Source: Acidobacteriota bacterium (GTDB taxonomy: Bacteria; Acidobacteriota; Blastocatellia; RBC074). From it: a stretch of 64,000 bases of DNA. Positions 47,638 through 56,229 of the stretch are shown here, one piece after another. The notes beneath the pieces were generated by a model, which was not told the DNA's origin, searched no databases, and saw only the letters and a list, made by a program, of their open reading frames with translations. Within the stretch, counting starts at the first letter, position 1; every line of letters begins with the position of its first letter. The position numbers and the translations under genes were made by a program. The stretch lies in NCBI GenBank assembly GCA_016196035.1, contig JACPYM010000020.1, forward strand, positions 82,564 through 146,563, given 5' to 3'.

Positions 47638-48075
47638 CTATGCCTTGGAAATAATCACGTCATCGCCACGAACGTTGACTGTGTATTCTTCAAGCGGACG
47701 CGGCGGCGGGCCGCTGATGTTTTGTCCGTTCAGGTTGTAGCGTCCGTTGTGGCAGGCACACCAGATGCCTTTGGCCTCGGGCTGATATTGGACGATGCAA
47801 TCCAGGTGGGTGCACACCGCTGAAAGGGCTTTCAGATCGCCGGTTGGCGTGCGGATGAGGATGACCGGTTTGTTGCCGAATTTGATGATCTTGCCGGAGT
47901 TGACGGCAAACTCATTCAGCTTGCCCGCTACCACCGAGTTCTGCGTCGCCTCGATGACTTGAGGCGGGATCACGAATTTGATCACCGGATAAAATATGGC
48001 GACCAGCGTCGCCCCCGTGCTGGTGCCCAGCAAGTAATTGAGAAACTTTCGTCGTCGGGTAAATTCCGGCTCCAT
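47638..48075 (-). CDS. Rieske iron-sulfur protein
   Basis: A 145-residue membrane-tethered [2Fe-2S] protein. An Arg-rich N-terminus ([12 protein letters not shown]) precedes a hydrophobic anchor ([19 protein letters not shown]). The cluster-binding boxes are CTHLDC and CACHNGRY, which supply two Cys and two His plus the stabilising disulfide pair; the Pro loop follows as [10 protein letters not shown]. The second box (CACHNG rather than CPCHGS) is slightly atypical but complete. AAGGAGG six bases before the ATG gives a firm start. It passes electrons from quinol at cytochrome b to the next haem carrier, probably the nonaheme protein. Confidence 0.95.
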   Translation of the reverse strand: MEPEFTRRRKFLNYLLGTSTGATLVAIFYPVIKFVIPPQVIEATQNSVVAGKLNEFAVNSGKIIKFGNKPVILIRTPTGDLKALSAVCTHLDCIVQYQPEAKGIWCACHNGRYNLNGQNISGPPPRPLEEYTVNVRGDDVIISKA

Positions 48076-48103
48076 CAGCAGCCTCCTTAAGGCTTATACA
48101 CAA

Positions 48104-48197
48104 CGTAAGGGCAGACCTGCGTGTCTGCCCCGGTGGCAGCAAGCGGACTCGTCGGCGTCAAATTCGACCAGGGCAGACACGCAGGTCTGCCCCTACG
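48104..48197. repeat. gggcagac-type dispersed inverted repeat
   Basis: A 27-base arm at 48104-48130 returns as its reverse complement at 48171-48197 with one mismatch. Each arm is itself a hairpin (gggcagac...gtctgccc). Similar sequences are widespread in other phyla as far as I recall. It separates the seven-haem gene from the Rieske unit. Confidence 0.8.
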
Positions 48198-48232
48198 TTT
48201 ATCACCAATTGAACCTAACGAATGTGACTACT

Positions 48233-49747
48233 TCATTGAGCGCCGCCCTTTTTACTGTGGCAATCAGTGCAAGTTGTATCTTTCAGATCGCCCAACTCAA
48301 TCGGGTGTACGAAATCTTTTCCATTCCCGCCCATGACCTGTGCTTTCCCCTCTTCCTGGCTGATGACCGTATGGCAGATCGAGCAATCCTTGCGGATGAC
48401 CTGGCCCGTGCGGCTCTCGAACTGGCCGCCATGACAGCGGAAGCAACCGGCTGAGTAATAGTGGCCGATGTTTTCAGGATAGCTTTGCCAGTTCGCTTTC
48501 ATCTGGGGGAAGAAATTGGTGCGGTAAATTTGTTGCGCTTCGGCGATTGAGGCTTTGATAGCGTTCTGTTTCTGGGCGAACAGTTCCGGGTATTTGTCGC
48601 GATAATAGGCGCTCAGCGTTGCCTCAATTTGCTGACTTGCTTCGGACTCAGTCGCATAAGGTTTTACGAGTGCTTCGACTACCTGCTGTTTGAGGAAGGG
48701 CAGCGAAACATCCAGTTTCCCGGCCAACATCGAATCGCTCACGGCGCGATCCGGCGGGTTGAAAGTGTGCGCTGAACGGTTGTGGCAATCCATGCAATCC
48801 ATCCGGCGCTTCGGCAGCGCGGTCAGTTGCGCGGGCGTCAAGGTTGAACCTTTGGGATAGTACTCCGTTACCTGGCCGTTCATATCCTTCAACCGGACAT
48901 AGGCAATTTCTTGCTGTTTATCGTCAGTGGCGGCGTAGGTCAATTCATTGCCGATATTCATGTGCCAATGAATGCCCGCCGTGATGCCGGTGGTTGGGCT
49001 GCCGCCGCCAACTTTGATCAGCATATTGATCTGGCGGGGCGTGTTTTTTTCGTCGTCGCCATAGTGGGTGAAGGTCTTTAATTGGCTGCCGAAAAACTTC
49101 TCTGACCAATGGCAATCGCCACAAGTTTCGGAAGCCGGACGTAACTGGCCCAGCGGTGACGGAATGGGCCGATGATAAGTATTACTCAGTGCTGCATAGG
49201 CACGCCGTACCCCGGCGAACTTCTGCTTAAAATACGAAGGCGCGCCCGGCCCCACATGACACTCAACACAGGCGACGCGCGCGTGCGGCGAAGTTTGGAA
49301 CGCTGTGAACTCCGGATTCATCACGGTATGGCAAGTCTGACCGCAGAAGCCCACTGACTCGGTTACTTCAAAAGCCTGGTAACTGCCTACGGCGCTCAAC
49401 GGGATCAGAATGAATGACAAGCCCAGGAAGAAACCAAAGATACGCCGATGCCTGGCGTTATTGAAATCAAGGCGGGGGTACCGCAGGATTGTAATCGTTG
49501 CCAATGATCGCCGCCGCCGTCTTTCGAGCAGCATTCCCAATGGAATGAGGGCCAAGCCGAACAGCATGAAGACTGGGAAGACGACATAAGCAAAGATGCC
49601 GATATAGGGATTGGGCCGCTTCGACCAAAGATCGTTGAGCACCAGAAAACTAATGCAGCCCAAGCTGAAGATCGCCAAGGCCGCGCCAGCCCAAGAGAGG
49701 TAGTTGCGAAATAATCCGGGAGCTTCCTGTGATGGTTGTTGATTCAT
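48233..49747 (-). CDS. membrane-anchored seven-haem NapC/NirT-like cytochrome c
   Basis: A 504-residue protein with three N-terminal membrane helices (about residues 17-38, 49-74, 103-122) followed by a periplasmic haem domain. Six CxxCH motifs (CVECH, CGDCH, CMDCH, CFRCH, CSICH, CTDCH) are preceded by a CxxxCH motif, CGQTCH at 135-140, in the place of the first NapC/NrfH haem. The segment from CGQTCHTVMNPEF to CVECHVGPGAP matches NapC/NrfH order, so quinol oxidation at the periplasmic side is plausible. The start at 49747 precedes the first helix; a longer frame to 49897 lies in the repeat-rich gap. It may feed or drain the quinone pool in parallel with the Rieske/b unit. Confidence 0.88.
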   Translation of the reverse strand: MNQQPSQEAPGLFRNYLSWAGAALAIFSLGCISFLVLNDLWSKRPNPYIGIFAYVVFPVFMLFGLALIPLGMLLERRRRRSLATITILRYPRLDFNNARHRRIFGFFLGLSFILIPLSAVGSYQAFEVTESVGFCGQTCHTVMNPEFTAFQTSPHARVACVECHVGPGAPSYFKQKFAGVRRAYAALSNTYHRPIPSPLGQLRPASETCGDCHWSEKFFGSQLKTFTHYGDDEKNTPRQINMLIKVGGGSPTTGITAGIHWHMNIGNELTYAATDDKQQEIAYVRLKDMNGQVTEYYPKGSTLTPAQLTALPKRRMDCMDCHNRSAHTFNPPDRAVSDSMLAGKLDVSLPFLKQQVVEALVKPYATESEASQQIEATLSAYYRDKYPELFAQKQNAIKASIAEAQQIYRTNFFPQMKANWQSYPENIGHYYSAGCFRCHGGQFESRTGQVIRKDCSICHTVISQEEGKAQVMGGNGKDFVHPIELGDLKDTTCTDCHSKKGGAQ

Positions 49748-49880
49748 GGGTATTCCCGTCACCCGCAGCATTGACGCCCGGGGCTTCAAGGAGTGCCGGA
49801 CGCATATAGGCCTAGCTACTCCAAACAGTCTTAGCGTGTTTATTAGTTCAGCAAGGGGGACTGCGAGGTTTCTGCGGAGC

Positions 49881-50027
49881 GGAGAGCGCGCCTTCAAGAG
49901 GTGCGCTCTCCGGGAATCAAACAGTTCTTACTTTGATAGTGGCTCAGAGGGGAGAGAACGTTTGTAGTCCCGGCTTTAGCCGGAAGGCTTAGCGCTTGAC
50001 GCTTCCGGCTAAAGCCGGGACTACAAA
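49881..50027. repeat. large inverted repeats in the 49748-50050 gap
   Basis: A perfect 26-base pair (49961-49986 with 50002-50027) lies beside a smaller hairpin (ggagagcgc 49881-49889 with gcgctctcc 49903-49911). The larger one is just after the monoheme cytochrome stop and may end the upstream transcription unit. No gene is visible here. Confidence 0.75.
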
Positions 50028-50050
50028 CTCTCCCAGTTGAGCCACTACCC

Positions 50051-50404
50051 TTACTTTTTACCAAGGCTGCGGACATACGCCGCCAATTGTTTATTATCTT
50101 CCGCACTGTTCTTACTGCCGAAAGCTGGCATCTTGTCCTTGCCTTTGGTGATGATTTCGAGCAGCTTGGCATCCGTTAGCTTCTGCACTTCGGGTGTGTT
50201 GAAGGCGCGCACGTTCATCTTCTTGCCAGCCGCAGTATTGCCACTGCCATCCAAAGCGTGGCAGGCCGCGCATTGTTGCGCATAAAGGCTCTTGGCATCG
50301 GCCGCCTTAACTGCGGCGCTCGATGGTTGGGCGCTCGTGACTAGCAGCGCCAGTGTTGCCGCAGCCAGCACGGGGAAAACAACTTGTTTGATTCGGTTGG
50401 TCAT
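50051..50404 (-). CDS. monoheme class I cytochrome c
   Basis: A 117-residue exported cytochrome. A signal peptide (VVFPVLAAATLALLVTSAQPSSAA) is followed by one haem site CAACH and a distal Met in DKMPAFGSK. The fold and size match small periplasmic electron shuttles of the c551/c6 type. It follows a beta-barrel gene after 20 bases and is the last gene before a large hairpin. Likely role: soluble carrier between the inner-membrane complexes and the decaheme proteins of this locus, which is inference from position. Confidence 0.92.
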   Translation of the reverse strand: MTNRIKQVVFPVLAAATLALLVTSAQPSSAAVKAADAKSLYAQQCAACHALDGSGNTAAGKKMNVRAFNTPEVQKLTDAKLLEIITKGKDKMPAFGSKNSAEDNKQLAAYVRSLGKK

Positions 50405-50424
50405 ACAGAACTCCTGTTCAAAAG

Positions 50425-52563
50425 TTAGAAGGTTAAGCGCAGGCCTGTCGTGACGATATTCGACCGGTAATCCTGCACAAAGAAGTTGCGTTCGTTGTAA
50501 CTGAAATGCCGATAACTGACATTGAGCGTCGCGTGACTGTTGAAATGGATCGCCAGCCGCGCTTCGGGGTTATGCCGTTCCAACGGGAAGGACGTCACGA
50601 TGTCGTTCGGCCCGGTGACCGGTGCATTCCCCGGCGCCCCGTGATCGTGGACGTAACGATACACCAGCAGCAAATCTACATACTTGGTAAGCGGCACCCG
50701 TGTGTCCAGGAAGAAGAAATCCTGTTTCGCGTAGAAGAGGGATTTTCCTGTGCGCGCCTGGCTGGCGATAAAGTAGTAGATGTTGGCGGTTGAGAACAAG
50801 TGATCGTAGTTGTAGCCGAAATTGACGAACAGCTTGTCCTTGGGTTCCCAGAGTGTTGAAAACGAGATGGCGCGATAATCCGAATCGTTTTCGACGAATT
50901 GCGTGGGGTTGGTGCGATCCGTCGTTGACACTGTTCCGGTGAACGAAAGTTTGTCAGTCGCCAGATAGCTCAAGCGCGCCCGCACGCGTTGGAAATCCAT
51001 CGGCGAGACCCGCACAAACACGTTGTCGGCTTGTCCCTTCTCGTAATCAAAGAAAAGGTTGAACCGATCTACCGGGCGTATGCGAATGCTGCCGATGGCG
51101 GTATTGGTGTTTTGCGTGTCGGACTCAGCGCCCGTGAGGTCGCTGGTTGCGACGTCGCGATGCGTGGTGCGCCAGCCGATATTGGCTGACAGCTTCCGGC
51201 CTCTGGAGTACTGCAAATCCAGCGTGTTCCAGTAAGACGACAAGTCAATGACACGCGTACAGAAAAAACCTGTCGGCACCGCGAGCGTACAGGGCGCGAA
51301 GGCGCTCGTCGTCGTGGTGGTGATCGGCCCGGTACCGGTTTGCGTTTGGGTAATCCGGCTGTTGATGCCTTCGCCAGTGATCGTGTAATTGGAAACCCGG
51401 AACGTGTTGTTCAGCGTCAGATTGTCAGTCAGGTCGAGCGAAAGGGCCGCGTCGAAACTCGAACTGGGGCGTTTGGCCTTGCTGTTCCCAACGTATTGTT
51501 GAATCAACGTGCGCTGATTCGCCGTGGTTGTCGTACCCGTCAGCCGTTCAATCAAAAAGCCCCGCAACAATTCCTGCCCATACATCCCGCGCGCGACCAC
51601 ATGGACGCGTTTGGCGAACGAACCGCGCAAACTGGCGCGGCTGATCGAGGCGTGCGAATCCGTCGGTTCGGGGCGCGTGAACGTCGTCACGGTTGAGAGG
51701 TCGTTCGGGTTGACGACCCCGGGATTGCTCCCGCCCGGCCAGGCATAAGAGGTGTCCCACTTATAGGCGCGGAACATTTCTTCAGCCGAAAAATCCCAGC
51801 CGCGATAGGTCGCGTCAATACCCAGCCGATAATCATTCGATTCCCAGCGGCGCTCGCCGGGAATCGGGAAGATGTCGCTGCTGTAGCTGGTCGTAATCGT
51901 TGAAAAGCCCTTCGCCATCGAACGGTTGTAACCCATGTTGATGCGCACCGCGCGTTGCGGGAACAGTTTCAAATTGAAGTCTGACATCTGTTGCCGCGTG
52001 TCAATGTTGTGCGCATTCAACGAAAAGTTCGGCAGGTAGCGGTAATAGTTCAGCCGCCGCACCGAAGCGTCAAATTTATAGAGACGCTTTTTATCAATGC
52101 GGAAGTTGAAAGTTTGCTGCGGGTCACCGCCCAGGCCGGTGGCGTCGGCGTGCATGAAGTCATACAACGGCCCCGCGCCCGTCACCGAACGCGAATCGAG
52201 CGAATACTCAAACAGGCGCACCCCGTCGCGGATGTCTACATCCGAAAGGAATTTCGCCCGGCTGCCCTTCACATCGGTTGAACGGTAGCCGAATTCGAGC
52301 GAAGAGGTCACCGAATAGTCGCCCATCATGCGGCCTGTTTTCGGCTGCTCGACCTTTTCGCCTTTTTTCAAGGCATTGGTGGCGCGTTGCAATTCATCCA
52401 CGCGCTCTTGAACCTGCTGGCTGCTCTCGGCTTTTTCGACGGTGGCCTGGGCCAGCACTGTCCAGGCGTTGAGCGCGAACGCCAACGCCAGCAGCGCTAC
52501 TTTGAAGCCCAAACGGTTCAGCCAGACCGGGTGTAATAACTGATTTGATTTTCTAGTGTTCAT
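50425..52563 (-). CDS. outer-membrane beta-barrel of a porin-cytochrome pair (MtrB/PioB-like by context)
   Basis: A 712-residue exported protein. GGAGG six bases before the ATG at 52563 fixes the start. A signal peptide (VALLALAFALNAWTVLAQA) is followed by a short coiled-coil segment and then alternating-residue beta strands to the C-terminal Phe (NIVTTGLRLTF), the usual signal for barrel assembly. The sequence is clearly different from the barrel at 53788-56208 and lacks an N-terminal CxxC. Its gene directly follows the decaheme gene at 52619-53707, the order found in mtrA-mtrB and dmsE-dmsF loci. I infer it encloses that cytochrome; family membership by sequence alone is less certain. Confidence 0.72.
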   Translation of the reverse strand: MNTRKSNQLLHPVWLNRLGFKVALLALAFALNAWTVLAQATVEKAESSQQVQERVDELQRATNALKKGEKVEQPKTGRMMGDYSVTSSLEFGYRSTDVKGSRAKFLSDVDIRDGVRLFEYSLDSRSVTGAGPLYDFMHADATGLGGDPQQTFNFRIDKKRLYKFDASVRRLNYYRYLPNFSLNAHNIDTRQQMSDFNLKLFPQRAVRINMGYNRSMAKGFSTITTSYSSDIFPIPGERRWESNDYRLGIDATYRGWDFSAEEMFRAYKWDTSYAWPGGSNPGVVNPNDLSTVTTFTRPEPTDSHASISRASLRGSFAKRVHVVARGMYGQELLRGFLIERLTGTTTTANQRTLIQQYVGNSKAKRPSSSFDAALSLDLTDNLTLNNTFRVSNYTITGEGINSRITQTQTGTGPITTTTTSAFAPCTLAVPTGFFCTRVIDLSSYWNTLDLQYSRGRKLSANIGWRTTHRDVATSDLTGAESDTQNTNTAIGSIRIRPVDRFNLFFDYEKGQADNVFVRVSPMDFQRVRARLSYLATDKLSFTGTVSTTDRTNPTQFVENDSDYRAISFSTLWEPKDKLFVNFGYNYDHLFSTANIYYFIASQARTGKSLFYAKQDFFFLDTRVPLTKYVDLLLVYRYVHDHGAPGNAPVTGPNDIVTSFPLERHNPEARLAIHFNSHATLNVSYRHFSYNERNFFVQDYRSNIVTTGLRLTF

Positions 52564-52618
52564 GTTCTTCCTCCGCTGCATTGGTAAAACAGACTTGTGT
52601 ACGTTCTACCGGTTGGCC

Positions 52619-53707
52619 TTACCGCCTCAAGAATGGGTCTATATTCGACCCGTGAATCATGAAATGGCAGTTGGTGCAATTCTGTATGCGCAACTGGGTG
52701 ATGTCGTGGAAGGACGGCGTGGGTGGCCCCAGTCCTGTGCCTTCTTCGGGCAGACCCGGCGTATTGGAATGGCATTCCAAACAGAGGAAGCGAATCTCGC
52801 TGCGTTTGAGCAATTTCGGATTGGTCGAGCCGTGCGGCGTATGGCACGCCTGGCAGCCTTCGACCTTGATCGGCGCATGCTCAAAGGCAAACGGTCCAGC
52901 TTTATCGGTGTGGCACTTCAGACAGGAGTTGTCCCCGCCTGCCCATGACCGCAATTGTTTGGCCTGGAAACCGCCGTGCTGGTTGTGGCAGTCAGAGCAT
53001 TTGATCGCGCCTTCCGGTACTTTGTGGTGGAAGGGACGCGCAAAGGCGGCCTTCTGATCCTGGTGGCATTTATAGCAGCCATTCGGTTGGTCATCGCGCA
53101 GCAGGAATTCCGTCCGTTTCGGCGAATGAGAGGAATGGCAATCAATACAAGTAACGCCGTGGCGGCCATGCTCGCTGCGGCGATAATTGAACCGTTCCTC
53201 GCTGCGGCCTTGCGAACCTTCATGGCACTTCAGGCAAGAGGCCGAAGCCGCCGCCGGAGAAAGCTTATCCAGCGCCACCATTTGGGCGGCTTTGGCGCGG
53301 GTTTCATCCGATAACAGCGCGCTAGCTTCGGCTTCTTTGCCTTCTTTGTTCAGCTTTTGTACGGTTTGGTAATACTCGACGTGGGCTTTGGCGCCACCGT
53401 GACAGGCCTCGCAACCCATCGCTTCAGGTTTGCCATTCGGTGTGATGGTCTTGCGATGCGCTGTCGTCTGGTAATGCGCCGCCTGGTTGGTGTGGCATTC
53501 CGCGCAGGATGAACTACCGACGTATTCTTCAGGGTTCGTTGAGAAAGGTAGTGTCGCAGCTTCAACGCTGCCCGCGTTGACGGTCGCTGTGGCGACGGGT
53601 TGGGGTGATTTTGAACCTCGGATGAAGGTCACCAACTTGGATGACAAGAATGGCAGCGAAACCGAGGTCGAGAATAGCAACACAAGCGCGAGTTTGAGAA
53701 TTCGCAT
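52619..53707 (-). CDS. MtrA/DmsE-like decaheme c-type cytochrome (copy 2)
   Basis: A 362-residue cytochrome with exactly ten CxxCH motifs (CAECH, CEACH, CLKCH, CIDCH, CYKCH, CSDCH, CLKCH, CQACH, CLECH, CTNCH) after an N-terminal hydrophobic segment ([18 protein letters not shown]). Regular spacing, [12 protein letters not shown] and the ending [13 protein letters not shown] match the DmsE/MtrA type that threads through an outer-membrane barrel. TAGGAGAG three bases before the ATG at 53707 decides the start. The first 150 residues are nearly superimposable on the decaheme at 56230-57312 ([15 protein letters not shown] shared), indicating duplication. The next gene is a barrel. Confidence 0.94.
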   Translation of the reverse strand: MRILKLALVLLFSTSVSLPFLSSKLVTFIRGSKSPQPVATATVNAGSVEAATLPFSTNPEEYVGSSSCAECHTNQAAHYQTTAHRKTITPNGKPEAMGCEACHGGAKAHVEYYQTVQKLNKEGKEAEASALLSDETRAKAAQMVALDKLSPAAASASCLKCHEGSQGRSEERFNYRRSEHGRHGVTCIDCHSSHSPKRTEFLLRDDQPNGCYKCHQDQKAAFARPFHHKVPEGAIKCSDCHNQHGGFQAKQLRSWAGGDNSCLKCHTDKAGPFAFEHAPIKVEGCQACHTPHGSTNPKLLKRSEIRFLCLECHSNTPGLPEEGTGLGPPTPSFHDITQLRIQNCTNCHFMIHGSNIDPFLRR

Positions 53708-53787
53708 AATCTCTCCTAGCTGTTTGCTTGAAAATCGCACGGGTGAATCCGTGACCGCCGCCCGAAATTATCGGGCGGCGGATTTGG

Positions 53788-56208
53788 TTAGCGCGTCAGT
53801 CGCAGGTAAATCCCCAGGGTATTCGCATCGTGTCCGGAATAACGCGAATCCAGTAAAAGAAAACGCCGCCCGTCCTGTGATGCCGGAAGCGCATCATTCG
53901 GATAGGGGGACAGCCCGTCCCAGGCGTAATCATTCAGGCGATAGGGTTCATAGAGATACCGCACGCCTAGCGCCACCTGGGGTGTGAATTGGTAACTCAA
54001 ATCAAGATTGACTTCCTGGAAGCGCGTCTTGGCGTCCGGGAACGGGAAAGCCGTGGCATTGAGCGCGCTGCCGGCGAGCGGCGTACCGGGGTTGACCGTA
54101 TTCAGCCGGGTGTTGCCGAAAGCCAGCGCGTAATGCAGGTCAAGGAAAAGCTTCTCTTTTGCCAGGTAAGTCGTGACGCCCGCGCCAAAACTATCCACCA
54201 CGTCACGCTCATCACGATTCCAGCGATTGTTGAGATCGAAGGGCACCGCCGTTTTCGCGATTTGATTCAACGAAGAGCTATAACGGTCGCGTGAGTAGTT
54301 GGCATAAAGGGTGGTGTTCTCCAGTGCGGTGTAGAGCAAATCCACGCTCCCGCCGCCTTGCACATATTTCGTCAGCCCAAAGAAATTCTGATCGAAATCA
54401 TCACCGCGATAACTGAAGGTGCCTGCAATGCCGAGTTCCGGTTTGACGTGATATTGCCATTGCATATTCACGTTCTGGCGCAGCCGTTTGGATTGGTCGA
54501 ACAGTCGCAATAACTTGTATTCGAGCACGCCCGGATCGTAGGTTTGCGGCGTGCGGTCGGAATAGTGGTAATCAAGCTTGCCCGAAAGAGCGTTACTGTG
54601 CCGGTAGGAAATTTCTGTTCCGACACTGTGCTCGTTCGTGCGCCCGGCTTGCCGGTTGCGCCGGTTCCAGCCTTCCCATTTGTAATCGAAGCGCCAGTTC
54701 ACCGGCTTCGCCAGGTTCCAGGTGGCCTCTGCCGTCGCGGTTTGCCGCCGGAAGGTGAGTGGCTCGTTTTCAATCAGCTTACCGTTGATGTTAGGACGCC
54801 AGTACGATTCGCCAAACGCCGCATAGCCGGGGAAGAGAATCTCTGGCGTCTGGTTGTCGTTGAGATAAGAACGGTAATGCAGATTGGCCGTCCACCGCTT
54901 GCTCAGTTGCGTGGCAAAGACGTGGTCTTGCGTGAAGATGTCCACCGCGCCTTCCAAACTCGGACGCGGCAGCGCCTTCGTATCAGTGATGGAGGTGCCA
55001 GCGGGCAGCCCCGTGGCGACAACGGCACTGTTCAAGGTGTAAGGCACAAAGGCTTCATTCTGCCGCCAGAAGCTCCAACCCAAGGCACTCGCCCAGCGTG
55101 AGTTGTGCGGCAAGTCAACGAAACCTGAAACCAGGAAACTGTTCGATTGATTGTCCGGCGGCAGCGCAAAGATGCCGCGCGAAAACGCCGCGCGGTCAAA
55201 CACGCCGCCCGAACCGGTCGCTTGCAAATCAGTCGCCCGGAATGGATTGTCGAACGTGAGCGAGGCGATGCGGTTGTCGAATTTCGAATACGTGTAATCG
55301 AAATTTACCGCCCATTTCGCGCGGGTATAAGACGTGCCCAGCGTGACTTGGTTGTGCCGGTAATTGACCTGTTCCGGCAATTCAGCCGCGATCACGCGGA
55401 AGGTATCGCCAGTGGCGATGCCGATGCGCTCGTAGCTGCCGGTGCCGAGCGGCTTTGAACCAAACTTGCGTTGGTTCATAAAACGCAGATGCGCGCTCCA
55501 ATGCTCAGTTAGATGGACGCGCTGTTCGGCTTTCAGCGTTTGCCGTTTGACCTGCAAACTCACCAGCGGCGCGCTGGCCACGAAGCCGCGCACGGCTGCG
55601 GGTAAGTCGGCGTTGGGCGTGTTTTGCAGCGTCTGCTGAATTTGATCGGGAATCGTCAGCACCCCGGGCGTGGTCGAACTGTAGAGCGAACGCGCGCCGG
55701 CGGTGTAAAGGTGCGGCAATCCAGCCCATTCGACCGTCGTGCGGAAGTCGCCGTATTTGCCGAAATCGAGCAGATACCGTTGATCCAATTCACCCGGCCC
55801 GCGCCCGATAAAGCGGAAGAAGGCGGGCGAAGCTTCGGGGTTGGCCACCACTTTAAGACGGCGGAAAAGGAAGCCGTCGCGGACTTGCCGGAATTCCTCA
55901 AACTTCGACGGGCGCGCGCCGCTGACATTGGTGAATTGCCCGCCCAGTTCAAAGGTGTATTTCATCTGCTTAAAAAGACCAGGCGAATCCGGCCCTTGCT
56001 TGGTGGCGGTGGTCTTACTGGCCGGCTTGTCGGCTTTCTTGTCAGTCTTGCCAGCCTTGTCAGTCTCTTTGGCGCTCTCCTTTTTGGTTGTTGTGATGGT
56101 TGGATCGGACGCTTCAGCGAGCGTTTGTGCCGGAGCAGGCGCGGGCCAAAGCAGCAGAGTTGCAAGTAGTGCGTAAGAACATAATTTTATTTCCCGGATG
56201 ATCTTCAT
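53788..56208 (-). CDS. MtrB/PioB-family outer-membrane beta-barrel
   Basis: An 806-residue exported barrel. A signal peptide (LLATLLLWPAPAPAQ) is followed by a Lys/Thr-rich segment (about 30-75) and then beta strands. Features of the MtrB/PioB family include the region ALPPDNQSNSFLVSGFVDLP and NYRHNQVTLGTSYTRAKW, SLTFDNPF. The C-terminus ends GIYLRLTR rather than in an aromatic residue. Members wrap a decaheme cytochrome and insulate it in the outer membrane. The decaheme gene at 56230-57312 is immediately upstream (21 bases) and is the probable partner. No N-terminal CxxC, which is present in Shewanella MtrB. Confidence 0.85.
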   Translation of the reverse strand: MKIIREIKLCSYALLATLLLWPAPAPAQTLAEASDPTITTTKKESAKETDKAGKTDKKADKPASKTTATKQGPDSPGLFKQMKYTFELGGQFTNVSGARPSKFEEFRQVRDGFLFRRLKVVANPEASPAFFRFIGRGPGELDQRYLLDFGKYGDFRTTVEWAGLPHLYTAGARSLYSSTTPGVLTIPDQIQQTLQNTPNADLPAAVRGFVASAPLVSLQVKRQTLKAEQRVHLTEHWSAHLRFMNQRKFGSKPLGTGSYERIGIATGDTFRVIAAELPEQVNYRHNQVTLGTSYTRAKWAVNFDYTYSKFDNRIASLTFDNPFRATDLQATGSGGVFDRAAFSRGIFALPPDNQSNSFLVSGFVDLPHNSRWASALGWSFWRQNEAFVPYTLNSAVVATGLPAGTSITDTKALPRPSLEGAVDIFTQDHVFATQLSKRWTANLHYRSYLNDNQTPEILFPGYAAFGESYWRPNINGKLIENEPLTFRRQTATAEATWNLAKPVNWRFDYKWEGWNRRNRQAGRTNEHSVGTEISYRHSNALSGKLDYHYSDRTPQTYDPGVLEYKLLRLFDQSKRLRQNVNMQWQYHVKPELGIAGTFSYRGDDFDQNFFGLTKYVQGGGSVDLLYTALENTTLYANYSRDRYSSSLNQIAKTAVPFDLNNRWNRDERDVVDSFGAGVTTYLAKEKLFLDLHYALAFGNTRLNTVNPGTPLAGSALNATAFPFPDAKTRFQEVNLDLSYQFTPQVALGVRYLYEPYRLNDYAWDGLSPYPNDALPASQDGRRFLLLDSRYSGHDANTLGIYLRLTR

Positions 56209-56229
56209 AACTCCTCCTTTGGCTCCCGC

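Noticed and set aside
45136..50027. Repeated hairpins in the cytochrome locus considered as a CRISPR array
   Set aside because: The repeats are inverted pairs of different sequence, not regularly spaced direct repeats with unique spacers.
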